A stretch of 64,000 nt of DNA from Chryseobacterium sp. Bi04 (GTDB taxonomy: Bacteria > Bacteroidota > Bacteroidia > Flavobacteriales > Weeksellaceae), in the NCBI RefSeq assembly GCF_918698085.1, contig NZ_CAKKLP010000004.1, forward strand, positions 248,001-312,000, given 5' to 3'. Shown here piece by piece: positions 53,175-61,867 of this stretch; position 1 is the stretch's first letter; every line of letters begins with the position of its first letter. A program made the translations under genes and the position numbers. The notes beneath the pieces were generated by a model, which saw only the letters and a list, made by a program, of their open reading frames with translations, was not told where the DNA came from and made no database searches.

Positions 53175-53621
53175 ATGAAAAATATAATTAGTAATAAAAT
53201 TAAAACACTATTCAAGTTTTCTTTAATACTGTACATTATCGGATTACTTGTTCAATCTTGCCAGAAAGATGATTTAGAAATTCAGCAGAATTTTCCTTTT
53301 GAAGTGTCTGTTATGCCGGTTCCTAAGGACATAGCTAAAGATGATTATGTTGAGATACGTATTACAATACTTCCTGAAGGTAATTTTTCTGACACGAAAT
53401 ATTATCTGAGGTATTTTCAGTTTGAAGGAACAGGAAAGCTGCAGTATTATAATACAAAGCCCTATTTTCCTGATGATAGCTATCCTCTTTATGAGAAAGA
53501 GTTCAGATTGTATTATACTTCAACCTCGGAAGTTTCACAATCATTTACGGTATGGATCTCTGATAGTTTTGGAAATGAGAAGAAAATTGAATTTCAGTTT
53601 AACAACAAAAAAATAGAATAA
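53175..53621 (+). CDS. traQ: TraQ-like lipoprotein (DUF3872)
   Basis: This is a 148-residue lipoprotein with the lipobox at LLVQSC and a DUF3872-type beta-sandwich (FEVSVMPVPKDIAKDDYVEI, YYLRYFQFEGTGKL). It is the last tra gene. Two hairpins follow, the second a good terminator. Confidence 0.82.
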   Translation: MKNIISNKIKTLFKFSLILYIIGLLVQSCQKDDLEIQQNFPFEVSVMPVPKDIAKDDYVEIRITILPEGNFSDTKYYLRYFQFEGTGKLQYYNTKPYFPDDSYPLYEKEFRLYYTSTSEVSQSFTVWISDSFGNEKKIEFQFNNKKIE

Positions 53622-53689
53622 CAAATCAAGTGTCTTTAGCTGATAAATTTTTGATAAAAGGGGAGAATTAGAATTATGTTTTAATGCTT

Positions 53690-53731
53690 GCGAAAAGATG
53701 GTTGACCATTGAAGGGCAATCACCTTTTCGC
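53690..53731. other. Hairpin downstream of traQ
   Basis: GCGAAAAG (53690-53697) pairs with CTTTTCGC (53724-53731). An inner TGGTTG/CAATCA helix (one G-U pair) follows after single mismatched bases. It is not followed by T-rich DNA, so a processing or pause signal is more likely than termination. Confidence 0.45.
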
Positions 53732-53740
53732 GACGTCACA

Positions 53741-53780
53741 AGAATCCAGGCCGATTATTGGCTCTGGATTCTTTATTTTT
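53741..53780 (+). terminator. Terminator of the tra operon
   Basis: AGAATCCAG (53741-53749) pairs with CTGGATTCT (53764-53772), with an inner GCC/GGC helix, followed by TTATTTTT. It stands between traQ and the convergent RadC-like gene. Confidence 0.82.
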
Positions 53781-53796
53781 CAAAAGGTTAAGATTC

Positions 53797-54240
53797 TTAT
53801 AATATACCTTCATCTGCGAAAGAGAAGGAGTCCATAGAGGTTATTATACAATGATCCAATAAATTAATATTTAATAGTTGTCCTGCTTCCTTTATTTTCT
53901 GTGTAATGTTTATGTCCTCACGGGAAGGTGCCAGGTTACCGGAAGGGTGGTTATGAGCTATAATAAATGACACGGCATTGCATAATAAAGCTCCCTGCAT
54001 AATAATTCTTATATCAACCAGAGAAGAGGTAATCCCGGATTCTGATATTTTTTGTATTCCTAAAACCTTATTGGCCTGATTCATATACATTGAATAAAAT
54101 GACTCTCTGTAATCGATCTGATCTGCATCAAAATGTTCCCGGAAAATATCTGTAGCATCCTGTGAGTTCAGTACTTTTTTTTCGGTATTTCCTTTTCTTG
54201 TATAGATTAATTTGATCTCATTCACTATATTATATTTCAT
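53797..54240 (-). CDS. radC: RadC-like JAB-domain protein
   Basis: This 147-residue protein has the JAB/MPN metalloprotease-like core of RadC: the metal site is AHNHPSGNLAPSRED and the start is IKLIYTRKGNTEKKVL. It is a short RadC form frequent in Bacteroidota ICEs. The precise role is not known; DNA repair or antirestriction has been suggested for the family. The start at 54240 (MKYNIVNEIK) is preferred over an upstream ATG. Confidence 0.85.
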   Translation of the reverse strand: MKYNIVNEIKLIYTRKGNTEKKVLNSQDATDIFREHFDADQIDYRESFYSMYMNQANKVLGIQKISESGITSSLVDIRIIMQGALLCNAVSFIIAHNHPSGNLAPSREDINITQKIKEAGQLLNINLLDHCIITSMDSFSFADEGIL

Positions 54241-54717
54241 TGTTATTGCTCTGAGCACGGCAGAGCCTTGTATTTCCCGTACTTAAGTTAAACAGCATTT
54301 ATTTAAAATATGATTGAACTGCTCCGTACCTGTTTTATTAGGTCAAAAGCTTTTCAATCTTCTCTCCTTCCTTTTCTCTCCAAGCCTTGTCAGGCTTTAA
54401 TCAATATTTTTCAAAAGAAAACCGGAAAAAAGAAAGCAGATATGAAGTGTTGACAATGAAAAAAGTCAAAAGGAAACGGAATAATTGGAGGGTACCTTGA
54501 GGGAGGAAACCGTTTATGCCGTAGTCTTTTGAGGGCACAAGCGATGGCTGGCAACAATACCTTAGCTGCCTTTTTACCGATTTTTTCTGAAAAAAAATAG
54601 AAATTATGCTATCCATCCCTGTAAAGAACAATTATGAAAACTGTTGATAATTTGAGTTAGGATATGATTTCGTACTACCGGACACCTTATTTAAATATAT
54701 TATTAGATTATAAAACT

Positions 54718-54783
54718 TGCCTTTATCGGCAAAAATCCATAAATTTTCTTTCGTTTAATTATCAATTTTTGCCGATAAAGGCA
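54718..54783. repeat. Perfect 19-bp inverted repeat with 28-base spacer
   Basis: TGCCTTTATCGGCAAAAAT (54718-54736) and its exact reverse complement (54765-54783) face each other. Each arm is itself a near-palindrome with TGCC and GGCA ends around 6 bases. This is a two-site operator or recombination-site layout. It lies 270 bases upstream of the 70-aa gene and 580 bases upstream of the serine recombinase. Confidence 0.7.
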
Positions 54784-55020
54784 TTGTAAAATATTTAAGA
54801 AGACTATTTTTCGTGTTGCTACTAGAATCCATTTTAATTATTTGCTCCAATCCTTTTTTAAATAACAGTGATCAAGCAAATTAATATTTGTTCTTGCATA
54901 TCTTACAAAAATTAGATGTTTTTGATGGAAAAAAGCTATGGTTAATTAACTTCAACAGAACGCCATCATATCCATTCTGAAGACATTTCAATACATCCCA
55001 GGATTGATGATCTATATTAA

Positions 55021-55039
55021 TAATGATTTATAATCATTA
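55021..55039. promoter_or_regulatory. Palindrome ahead of the 70-aa gene
   Basis: TAATGATT-TAT-AATCATTA has perfect 8-bp arms and ends 11 bases before the ATG at 55051. It may bind a repressor, possibly the small protein itself. Confidence 0.4.
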
Positions 55040-55050
55040 AGCCAATCATC

Positions 55051-55263
55051 ATGAAAAAACATAAAGAACATAGTAAGGGATCATATTCGGGCGTCAAAAA
55101 ATATATTCCATCTATTGAATTAAAGAGAATTCCTCCTGATAAAGCCTTGTCAGTTCTGAGAAAGTCGGGTTATGATGTAAACGAGGAACAATCAGAAGAA
55201 ATAATGGAGTTTTTATATATTGTTGTAAAACTTACCCTTAAAGAATTTTTTACATCTGACTGA
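55051..55263 (+). CDS. Small conserved-type protein upstream of recombinase (70 aa)
   Basis: This basic 70-residue protein (MKKHKEHSKGSYSGVKKYIP) has two predicted helices (PPDKALSVLRKSGYDVNEEQ and EEIMEFLYIVVKLTLKEFF). Small proteins of this layout, with a residue pattern of alternating Lys and hydrophobic positions, commonly precede recombinases in ICEs of this phylum. A recombination directionality factor is one possible role, but it is not shown. Confidence 0.6.
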   Translation: MKKHKEHSKGSYSGVKKYIPSIELKRIPPDKALSVLRKSGYDVNEEQSEEIMEFLYIVVKLTLKEFFTSD

Positions 55264-55363
55264 TTATTTGTATTTTAGTGACATATTAGAATGATGAATT
55301 TCTACGGTGACTTTTTTTTCAGTGTTACCACCTAAAATTTTTTTTAATGAAATCATCAACACT

Positions 55364-56926
55364 ATGAATATAGCAGATCTATACATCCGAGTCTCCACTG
55401 ATGAACAGGCTGAAAAAGGCTATTCCCAGAGAGATCAGAACGAGAGACTACGTAAATATTGTGAAAACAACAATATATTAATCAACAAGGTCATTTACGA
55501 AGATCATTCAGCCAAGAGCTTTGAACGCCCTGAATGGAAAAAATATCTGATTGAAATCAAAAAGAGAAGTCATAAAAGCAGTCTTGTTCTGTTTACGAAA
55601 TGGGACCGGTTTAGCCGTAATACTGGAGATGCTTATCAAATGATCAGCCTTCTCCAGAAAAACCACATCATTCCTCAAGCCATTGAACAACCGTTGGATA
55701 TGTCAGTTCCTGAAAATAAGTTGATGTTGGCAATTTATTTATCAACCCCTGAAGTTGAAAATGATAGAAGAGCCTTGAATACATTCCATGGAATGAGAAG
55801 AGCAAAAAAGGAGGGGCGATTGATGGGAATAGCTCCTTACGGATATGTTAACAGAAGTCACGAAGATGGTAAAAAGTATATTGCCATAAAAGAACCGGAG
55901 GCTTCAAATATTATATGGGCATTTAATGAGATTTCGAAAGGGCATATTCCTGCTGACCATGTGAGATTGCAAATGAATAAAAGAGAGGGTGTTTCTATGT
56001 CGAGAAGCGCATTTGCCAAAGCCATGAGAAATCCGGTGTATTGCGGTAAGATTTATATAGAAGATTATAAGCAGGAAGAAGCTTATTATATTGATGGAAA
56101 ACACGAAGCGTTAATTAGCGAAAGACTGTTTTATCAAGCGCAGCAGATCATGGACAAAAAAAGAAGAGTAGAAGGTCCGGGAGGACGTGTATTTGGAAAT
56201 GACCGTTTTCCGCTTCGAGGTCTTTTGATCTGTCCGAGATGTGGAAAGAATCTTACTGCAAGTGGTGCCAAAGGTAAATCTAAAACCTATTATTACTATC
56301 ACTGCCATTATAAGTGCGGGTTTAGATTTAACTCCGAAAGATTAAATGAACTGTTTGAAAATGAAATTTCAAAATTGGAATATAATCCAATGATCAAAGA
56401 CCTGATGAAAGAGATCCTTTTAGACAATTATAAGCAGTTCACTTACGATATAGATGTGAAAAGAAAATCTATTTCAAAAGAGATCAGTTTGCTCAATGAA
56501 AAAATTTTTAATGCGAGGGATAAATATCTCGCCGATAAGTTAGATGAAGATGATTATAAAGAGATAAAAATGCTCACAAAAACCCAAATCGAACAGCTAG
56601 AATTGGAACTTCAGCACATTGTCTCAGAAAGTAAAGAACTTGACATCAAGACAAAAATAGAAAACGCTCTAGATTCAATGGAAAACCTTTCAAACCTTTA
56701 CCAGCAGGGTGATCTGCTTACAAAAAGAACGATAGGGTGTTTAATATTTCCTCAAAAAGTCGAATTTGACGGAAAAAGTTTTCAAACACCTAAAATGAAT
56801 ATTGTTGCTCAATGTATCTACCAGTATAACAGTGGATTAGGAAATAAAAAAAACCGACATAAGAGAGTGAAAACTTCTAATGTCGGTCTAGTGACCTCGA
56901 CAGGATTCAAACCTGTAACCTTCTGA
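55364..56926 (+). CDS. Large serine recombinase (ICE integrase)
   Basis: This is a 520-residue large serine recombinase. The catalytic serine is S11 (LYIRVSTDEQ), followed by the resolvase core (FTKWDRFSRNTGDAYQM), a recombinase domain (about 165-270), a zinc-ribbon with CPRCGKN and a later CHYKCGF (about 290-325), and a coiled coil (about 360-450). The ATG at 55364 is chosen because the resolvase fold begins there. Its last 11 codons lie inside the tRNA-Arg gene, so the frame is finished by the integration site itself. It almost certainly integrates and excises the element. Confidence 0.9.
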   Translation: MNIADLYIRVSTDEQAEKGYSQRDQNERLRKYCENNNILINKVIYEDHSAKSFERPEWKKYLIEIKKRSHKSSLVLFTKWDRFSRNTGDAYQMISLLQKNHIIPQAIEQPLDMSVPENKLMLAIYLSTPEVENDRRALNTFHGMRRAKKEGRLMGIAPYGYVNRSHEDGKKYIAIKEPEASNIIWAFNEISKGHIPADHVRLQMNKREGVSMSRSAFAKAMRNPVYCGKIYIEDYKQEEAYYIDGKHEALISERLFYQAQQIMDKKRRVEGPGGRVFGNDRFPLRGLLICPRCGKNLTASGAKGKSKTYYYYHCHYKCGFRFNSERLNELFENEISKLEYNPMIKDLMKEILLDNYKQFTYDIDVKRKSISKEISLLNEKIFNARDKYLADKLDEDDYKEIKMLTKTQIEQLELELQHIVSESKELDIKTKIENALDSMENLSNLYQQGDLLTKRTIGCLIFPQKVEFDGKSFQTPKMNIVAQCIYQYNSGLGNKKNRHKRVKTSNVGLVTSTGFKPVTF

Positions 56927-56965
56927 GCCGTAATCAGATGCGCTATTCAGTTGCGCCACGAGGCC
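56892..56965 (-). tRNA. tRNA-Arg (anticodon ACG)
   Basis: On the minus strand a 74-base cloverleaf is complete: acceptor GGCCTCG/CGAGGTC (one G-T pair), D-arm, anticodon stem TCTGA/TCAGA with loop TTACGGC (anticodon ACG), T-arm with GGTTTGAATCC. No CCA is encoded. A TATATTTG box on the minus strand (56993-57000) is its promoter. Its 3' half overlaps the end of the serine recombinase gene, so it is the likely attachment site. Confidence 0.93.
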
Positions 56966-57024
56966 GGTGTTACCTTGTTGTTTAAGGGTTTGCAAATATA
57001 GCACTTTTTTCTTTTCTTTGAAAG

Positions 57025-58071
57025 ATGAAACAAAGAATTTTACTTCTATTCACGGTTTTTTCGCTAATTGCCTGTAAAAGAGAATCAAAAATTTCGTCCT
57101 TAGATTGGACCCATATCTCCAATCGTACCCAATTTAAAGAGCATGACGGGGCTCTGCAACTGAAATCGGGAAATTTTACCTATAATTTTAATAAAAACCA
57201 GACTCCTTTTAAGAAAATCATCCTGTTAAATGCGAGTATGGCTGGCTATATTTCAGCCCTTGGAGCAGAAAACCTAATCATTGGAGTTTCAAGTCCGGAG
57301 TATATTTATTCGGAAAAAATTCTGAACCTGCTTAAAGAAGGAAAGATCCAAAATGTAGGGAGTGAGCAGAAATACGATGTAGAGAAGATTATTTCTATGA
57401 AACCGGATGCTATTTTTACCAATCATATTGCAAGTTTCGATAATACATACGAACTGTTAAAAAATAACGGAATTCAGGTGATATTTCTCGATGAGTACAT
57501 GGAGCAGCAACCCTTGGAAAAAACAGCATATATAAAGCTTTTCGGAGAATTTTTAGGAAAAGAAAAAGAAGCGGAGGCAACATACCAGGAAGTGGAAAAG
57601 AATTATGGTGATCTGAAAAAGCTGGCATTAAAAGCAAAAGAAAAACCTGTTGTTTTAGCTAATGAAATGTATGGTAATGTATGGTATCTTCCGGGGGGTA
57701 ATACCTCTGTTGCCCATTATATTGCTGATGCCAATGCTTCCTATATCTTAAAGGACAATAAAGATGAAAAGGCTTTAACGATGAGCTTTGAAGAAGTCTA
57801 CGCAAAAACAGGCAATGTACAGTATTGGGTGAATGCAGGAAGCCACGCTTCTAAAAAAGAAATGCTGAAAATGAATGCTTTCTATGGAAAACTGGATGTA
57901 TTCAATAAAGGGAAAATATATACCATTGCCGGAAAAGAAAAACAAAAAGCCAATGATTTCTTTGAAAGTGGAGTGGTGAGAGCAGATCTTATCCTTAAAG
58001 ATTATATTAAAATCTTCCATCCCGAACTTCTGCCGGATTATCAGCTAACCTATATGAAAGAGTTGCAGTAA
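57025..58071 (+). CDS. BtuF/FepB-like periplasmic binding lipoprotein
   Basis: This is a 348-residue TroA/BtuF-type substrate-binding lipoprotein with a lipobox at SLIACK and a helical backbone between two lobes (LNASMAGYISALGAENLIIG, KPDAIFTNHIASFDNTYELL). It captures cobalamin, haem or a ferric siderophore for an ABC importer. No permease or ATPase genes are adjacent, so the ligand cannot be set. It marks the start of chromosomal sequence right of the element. Confidence 0.82.
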   Translation: MKQRILLLFTVFSLIACKRESKISSLDWTHISNRTQFKEHDGALQLKSGNFTYNFNKNQTPFKKIILLNASMAGYISALGAENLIIGVSSPEYIYSEKILNLLKEGKIQNVGSEQKYDVEKIISMKPDAIFTNHIASFDNTYELLKNNGIQVIFLDEYMEQQPLEKTAYIKLFGEFLGKEKEAEATYQEVEKNYGDLKKLALKAKEKPVVLANEMYGNVWYLPGGNTSVAHYIADANASYILKDNKDEKALTMSFEEVYAKTGNVQYWVNAGSHASKKEMLKMNAFYGKLDVFNKGKIYTIAGKEKQKANDFFESGVVRADLILKDYIKIFHPELLPDYQLTYMKELQ

Positions 58072-58115
58072 CTCGTACTATTTGCTTATTTTTGCACTTC
58101 CTTTTACGATAACTT

Positions 58116-58760
58116 ATGTGGAAAAAAATTAAACAGCTGATTTTCATTGTTCTTGTTCTGAATGTCGTTTTTATCATTTGGGGTAGATTTTTCAATCCGC
58201 CTGTTACCATTACCCAGATAGGAGGGCTTTTTGAGTACGGAAAATTACACAGAGATTATATTTCCTATGATGAAATGGGAAATAATGTGAAAAAGGCAGT
58301 CATTGCTTCCGAAGATCAGAAATTCTTTGATCATAACGGATTCGATTATACTGCGATTGAAAAAGCAATGAAGCATAATGAACAGGGCAAAAAAATAAGA
58401 GGAGGAAGTACGATTTCCCAACAGACGGCAAAAAATGTTTTTCTTTGGCAGGGCAGAAGCTGGATAAGAAAAGGATTGGAAGCCGTATATACCTTTATTA
58501 TTGAAAAAGTATGGAGCAAAGATATTATCCTTGAAAGGTACCTGAACTCTATTGAAATGGGGCAGGGTGTATTTGGAGTAGAAGCTGCAGCTCAATATTA
58601 TTTTGGTAAATCATCCAGGGATTTAAGTGCTTCAGATGCAGCGTGGATTGCCGCAGTATTGCCCAATCCGAAAAAATATGATCCTAAAAATCCATCTCCT
58701 TATTTAAGGAAGAAACATAATTGGATCATGAGGCAGATGAGGAATGTGAGTTTGAAATAG
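58116..58760 (+). CDS. mtgA: Monofunctional peptidoglycan transglycosylase
   Basis: This is a 214-residue GT51 transglycosylase with one N-terminal membrane anchor (IFIVLVLNVVFIIW). The family motifs are ASEDQKFFDHNGFD (catalytic Glu), GGSTISQQTAKN and GQGVFGVEAAAQYYFGK. It polymerises lipid II into glycan strands. A TATTTTTG box at 58087-58094 with TTG 21 bases upstream is a credible promoter. Confidence 0.93.
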   Translation: MWKKIKQLIFIVLVLNVVFIIWGRFFNPPVTITQIGGLFEYGKLHRDYISYDEMGNNVKKAVIASEDQKFFDHNGFDYTAIEKAMKHNEQGKKIRGGSTISQQTAKNVFLWQGRSWIRKGLEAVYTFIIEKVWSKDIILERYLNSIEMGQGVFGVEAAAQYYFGKSSRDLSASDAAWIAAVLPNPKKYDPKNPSPYLRKKHNWIMRQMRNVSLK

Positions 58761-58773
58761 TATCTTTGTACTA

Positions 58774-60804
58774 ATGAAATTGTTTAATTCCAGCACAAAT
58801 TTTGAGTCAGTTCTTAAAAAATACTTTTCTTTTAAGAACGAAACCCTTTCTTTAGAACCTTTTGCAGAGTTTTTAGAGAGCATTAAAAGGGCAGATTTTA
58901 CTTATGTGCTTAATTTTCTCAGAAGCAATCCCAATTTTGCTGAGAATTTTAAATACTATATACACAATATTTTTAGAGGCAGGCCTTTCAACCTGTCCCT
59001 GACAGAAGCCAATATCCTTTCTGAAAATGCTTTCTTTCCGGAACTTAAAAAAAGGATCCTGAATAAGGTTTTACCTCCCGTAGAAAATGAAAAGACGGTG
59101 TGGTATATGATTGATAATGTAAGTATGAGGCCTAAAACGGATCTGAAATACATGCATAATCTTCCTGAAAATGAGATGGATGAATTTTTGGTAATGTTAG
59201 GAGCTTCTGATTTTATAATCAAGCCCAACATTAAAAAGGAGCTTATTTTCTCTATGAATATCCTTTCCTGGAGGGTTACAGGGATGGCTATGGAAGTGGA
59301 AGTGGTGAGAATGGCCCCACAGTACAGAAATCTTGATAATCCGTTTCTTGCCCTTCAGAATGAGTTGGAGGCATTAGCCGAAGACCTTACTACAGATCCC
59401 GATTTACAGCTGCACTCTAAAGATAGCCGGTATAAGCAGATCAAAATCTATACAGAACATTGTCAGGAATTTGTAAACATAGCTTTTAAAAATTCAGCTA
59501 AATATGGTATTTCAGGAAAGATTAATCAATCATTGCTGAAGATCCGCCAGCAGACGGAAAGGATCTATGAAATTGTGCAGTTGCTTGTTATTGATACGGA
59601 GGAAGATGTGATGATCAAATCAAAGCAATTGATCTTTAATATCCTGAACTATAAATCTCATAAAAATAATATAGCAGACCTGATCAACGACAGTACAAGG
59701 TTGATTTCCCATCTTATTACCAACCATACGGCAGAAGCAGGAACCCATTATATCACCTCTACCCGTAAAGAATATATGACTATGTTCTATAAAGCGAGTG
59801 GTGGTGGAATTATTGTAGGAGCGCTTTGTGTATTAAAAATGCTATACGGATATATCCCCGGAAGTGATTTTTCGCACGCATTCCTATACTCTATGAACTA
59901 TGCCATGGGATTTGTGATGATTTACCTGATGGGATTTACTCTGGCCACAAAACAGCCTGCAATGACTGCCGCTACGATGACTAAAGTACTGTCTGAAGAA
60001 GGAAACAGCAAAAGACACAATACGGAATTTGCCCATCTGGTATCAAAACTATTCAGAAGCCAGTTTATAGCATTTGTAGGAAATGTACTGCTGGCTTTCC
60101 CTATTGCCCTTGCCATTATTTATGGTTTGGATGTCTTTTTCTCTCAAAATCTTGCAGTAGAGAGATCCGATAAGCTGCTAAAAGACCTCGATCCTTTCAA
60201 ATCCAAAGCAATTTTGCATGCGAGTATTGCTGGATTTTATCTTTTTATTTCAGGAATCATCTCAGGGAATATTGGGAACAACTCTGTATTTTATCAGATC
60301 CCGGAAAGAATTGCCAAAAATTTGTCTATCAGAAATTTTCTCGGAAAGAAGTTTGCGAAAGGACTGTCGAAATATTATGCTAAAAACTGGCCCGGAATTG
60401 TTTCCAATTTCTGGTTTGGTGTATTCCTTGGGGCCACTGCTCCGGTAGGAATGTTCTTCGGACTGGACCTTGATATAAGACACATTACTTTTGCTGCCGG
60501 AAACTTTGCGTTAGGACTTTACGGAAAAGATTTCTCAGTAGATTCCTATACTTTTTGGATATCTTTCTTTACCGTATTCCTGATAGGATTCTTCAACTTC
60601 CTGGTGAGTTTTAGTTTATCGATGTTCTTAGCCTTTAGATCAAGAAAAATGAATTTCGGGCAGGTGAGCGAAATCTATAAAGAAATATTCAGGTATTTTG
60701 TGAAACATCCGCTGAAGTTCTTCCTGCCATTGAGTTCAGGCTTGGATAAAAAAGCAGATGACCTCATGAGCAATACGATCTCTAATAAATCTGAAGAACA
60801 TTAA
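58774..60804 (+). CDS. Gcr-like 'site-specific recombinase' membrane protein
   Basis: This is a 676-residue protein. The N-terminal half is helical and soluble. The C-terminal half has about six hydrophobic segments (GGGIIVGALCVLKMLYGYI, ALAIIYGLDVFF, FFTVFLIGFFNFLVSF) and the conserved NYAMGFVMIYLMGFTLATKQ. This is the SpecificRecomb/Gcr family, named as a recombinase but with an integral membrane build, so recombinase activity is doubtful. A TATCTTTG box ends 5 bases before the ATG. Confidence 0.75.
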   Translation: MKLFNSSTNFESVLKKYFSFKNETLSLEPFAEFLESIKRADFTYVLNFLRSNPNFAENFKYYIHNIFRGRPFNLSLTEANILSENAFFPELKKRILNKVLPPVENEKTVWYMIDNVSMRPKTDLKYMHNLPENEMDEFLVMLGASDFIIKPNIKKELIFSMNILSWRVTGMAMEVEVVRMAPQYRNLDNPFLALQNELEALAEDLTTDPDLQLHSKDSRYKQIKIYTEHCQEFVNIAFKNSAKYGISGKINQSLLKIRQQTERIYEIVQLLVIDTEEDVMIKSKQLIFNILNYKSHKNNIADLINDSTRLISHLITNHTAEAGTHYITSTRKEYMTMFYKASGGGIIVGALCVLKMLYGYIPGSDFSHAFLYSMNYAMGFVMIYLMGFTLATKQPAMTAATMTKVLSEEGNSKRHNTEFAHLVSKLFRSQFIAFVGNVLLAFPIALAIIYGLDVFFSQNLAVERSDKLLKDLDPFKSKAILHASIAGFYLFISGIISGNIGNNSVFYQIPERIAKNLSIRNFLGKKFAKGLSKYYAKNWPGIVSNFWFGVFLGATAPVGMFFGLDLDIRHITFAAGNFALGLYGKDFSVDSYTFWISFFTVFLIGFFNFLVSFSLSMFLAFRSRKMNFGQVSEIYKEIFRYFVKHPLKFFLPLSSGLDKKADDLMSNTISNKSEEH

Positions 60805-60834
60805 ACTGTTTCAGGATATAGATACAATACATAA

Positions 60835-60863
60835 AAAAATGCTACTTCAGGTAGCATTTTTTT
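60835..60863. terminator. Terminator between convergent genes
   Basis: AAAAATGCTAC (60835-60845) pairs with GTAGCATTTTT (60851-60861) around TTCAG, with T-runs on both strands. It can end both the plus-strand gene and the minus-strand DUF721 gene. Confidence 0.85.
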
Positions 60864-60888
60864 ATGAGTTCATCTTTGTAAAAAGAAA

Positions 60889-61185
60889 TTACAGGATCTG
60901 AAGGTCATTCAGTTTATCTGCTCCGAATTTGTCCTGAAACTTTTTCAGATAAAAGCTTTTACGCATTTTAAAATCATTTTTCAATAGGGGAGAGTCTATT
61001 TTAATCATGATGCATCCTTTTTCAATATTTACACTTCTGATTTCATTGAAGAGACTGGCATCAAGATAATCTTCCAGAAAATCTTTGATTTCAAAGGCCA
61101 CCAGTTTATCCTCAAAACCATAAATTCTGGCAAAAGATTTTACAAGTTCAGACGATTGATATTCACGTTTTTTCTTATTCTTCAT
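60889..61185 (-). CDS. DUF721 (DciA-like) protein
   Basis: This is a 98-residue DUF721 protein with a C-terminal KH-like region (IEKGCIMIKIDSPLLKNDF, RKSFYLKKFQDKFGADK). DciA-like proteins load replicative helicase in many bacteria; here the role is inferred. It overlaps the upstream hypothetical gene by 11 bases in a recF operon, as often seen. Confidence 0.75.
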   Translation of the reverse strand: MKNKKKREYQSSELVKSFARIYGFEDKLVAFEIKDFLEDYLDASLFNEIRSVNIEKGCIMIKIDSPLLKNDFKMRKSFYLKKFQDKFGADKLNDLQIL

Positions 61186-61867
61186 GCTGTTTTTTCTGTA
61201 GATAGTCAGTTGTTAATCCTTTGTTTTTGAAAAACTTTTCTAAATAAGGATAAAGAAATTCACAGGTCTCGATGGGTTCCAACATACCTTTTGGAGAAGA
61301 TTCTATTTCGGAACATTCGAAGCAAATCTCAAAGTAAGCAAAAACCTTATCATTCTCATCATAAAAAAGTATGGCATTTCTTGGGAAAAAACATCCGCTT
61401 TTAGAGGTGAAATCGATATAATACTTGTTGCAGGTATCATATAGGATCGCAGTAAGTTCTGATATTTCTGTGATTGTTAAGGTTTTTGATTCCTTTATTC
61501 CTTCATGATATTCTTTTTCAATCAACTCTCTTAGTTCAACAGGCTCAGGACTTTTTTTAAAACTTTCATAATATCCCTTGAGATCAGAACTGTCTGATTT
61601 TGTTTTTGGAGTGGGTGGAGGAGGTACATAGTTGTTTTTTTCACTAAAATCCAGATTATAAGAAATAATTTTAATTTTAGCAGCTTTATTAAAAGGAAAC
61701 CTGCTGATTCTCTTCTGTAGTGGGATAGGCTTGAAATCTTTATTAACTTCACCATGTTGATGAGAATGATAATCATCCAGCAGATCTACTGCTTTTTTTC
61801 TTTTCTTCTGACTAAAAGAAAAGAAAAAAAGCAGTGAAAATATAATGATGTAAATTCTTTGAATCAT
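61175..61867 (-). CDS. Hypothetical exported protein (230 aa)
   Basis: A signal peptide (IFSLLFFFSFSQKK) is followed by a basic, Pro-rich region (NNYVPPPPTPKTKSD) and a C-terminal domain with a few Cys (GCFFPRN, FEICFECSEIE). It lies between recF and DUF721 and overlaps both. The family is not recognised; the function is unknown. Confidence 0.65.
   Translation of the reverse strand: MIQRIYIIIFSLLFFFSFSQKKRKKAVDLLDDYHSHQHGEVNKDFKPIPLQKRISRFPFNKAAKIKIISYNLDFSEKNNYVPPPPTPKTKSDSSDLKGYYESFKKSPEPVELRELIEKEYHEGIKESKTLTITEISELTAILYDTCNKYYIDFTSKSGCFFPRNAILFYDENDKVFAYFEICFECSEIESSPKGMLEPIETCEFLYPYLEKFFKNKGLTTDYLQKKQHEE

Larger units (their letters stand above)
54241..55050. other. Long non-coding region before the recombinase module
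   Basis: About 810 bases hold no convincing gene; a 76-codon minus-strand ORF at 54401-54631 is judged to be chance. The left half has Gly/Pro-type GC-rich islands (54480-54580) within AT-rich DNA. The right half holds a 19-bp inverted repeat (54718-54783) and a TAATGATT palindrome (55021-55039). Confidence 0.5.

Noticed and set aside
54401..54631. A 76-codon minus-strand ORF
   Set aside because: Hydrophobic and Phe-rich composition without signal features, promoter or recognisable domain; judged a chance frame in non-coding DNA.
56892..56926. A second copy of the tRNA-Arg 3' end marking the left end of the ICE
   Set aside because: No repeat of this segment was noticed elsewhere in the window; a computed search for 12 or more identical bases would be decisive.
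58774..60804. Reading the Gcr-like protein as the ICE integrase because of its family name
   Set aside because: It is a polytopic membrane protein right of the tRNA junction; the serine recombinase at 55364 is the credible integrase.
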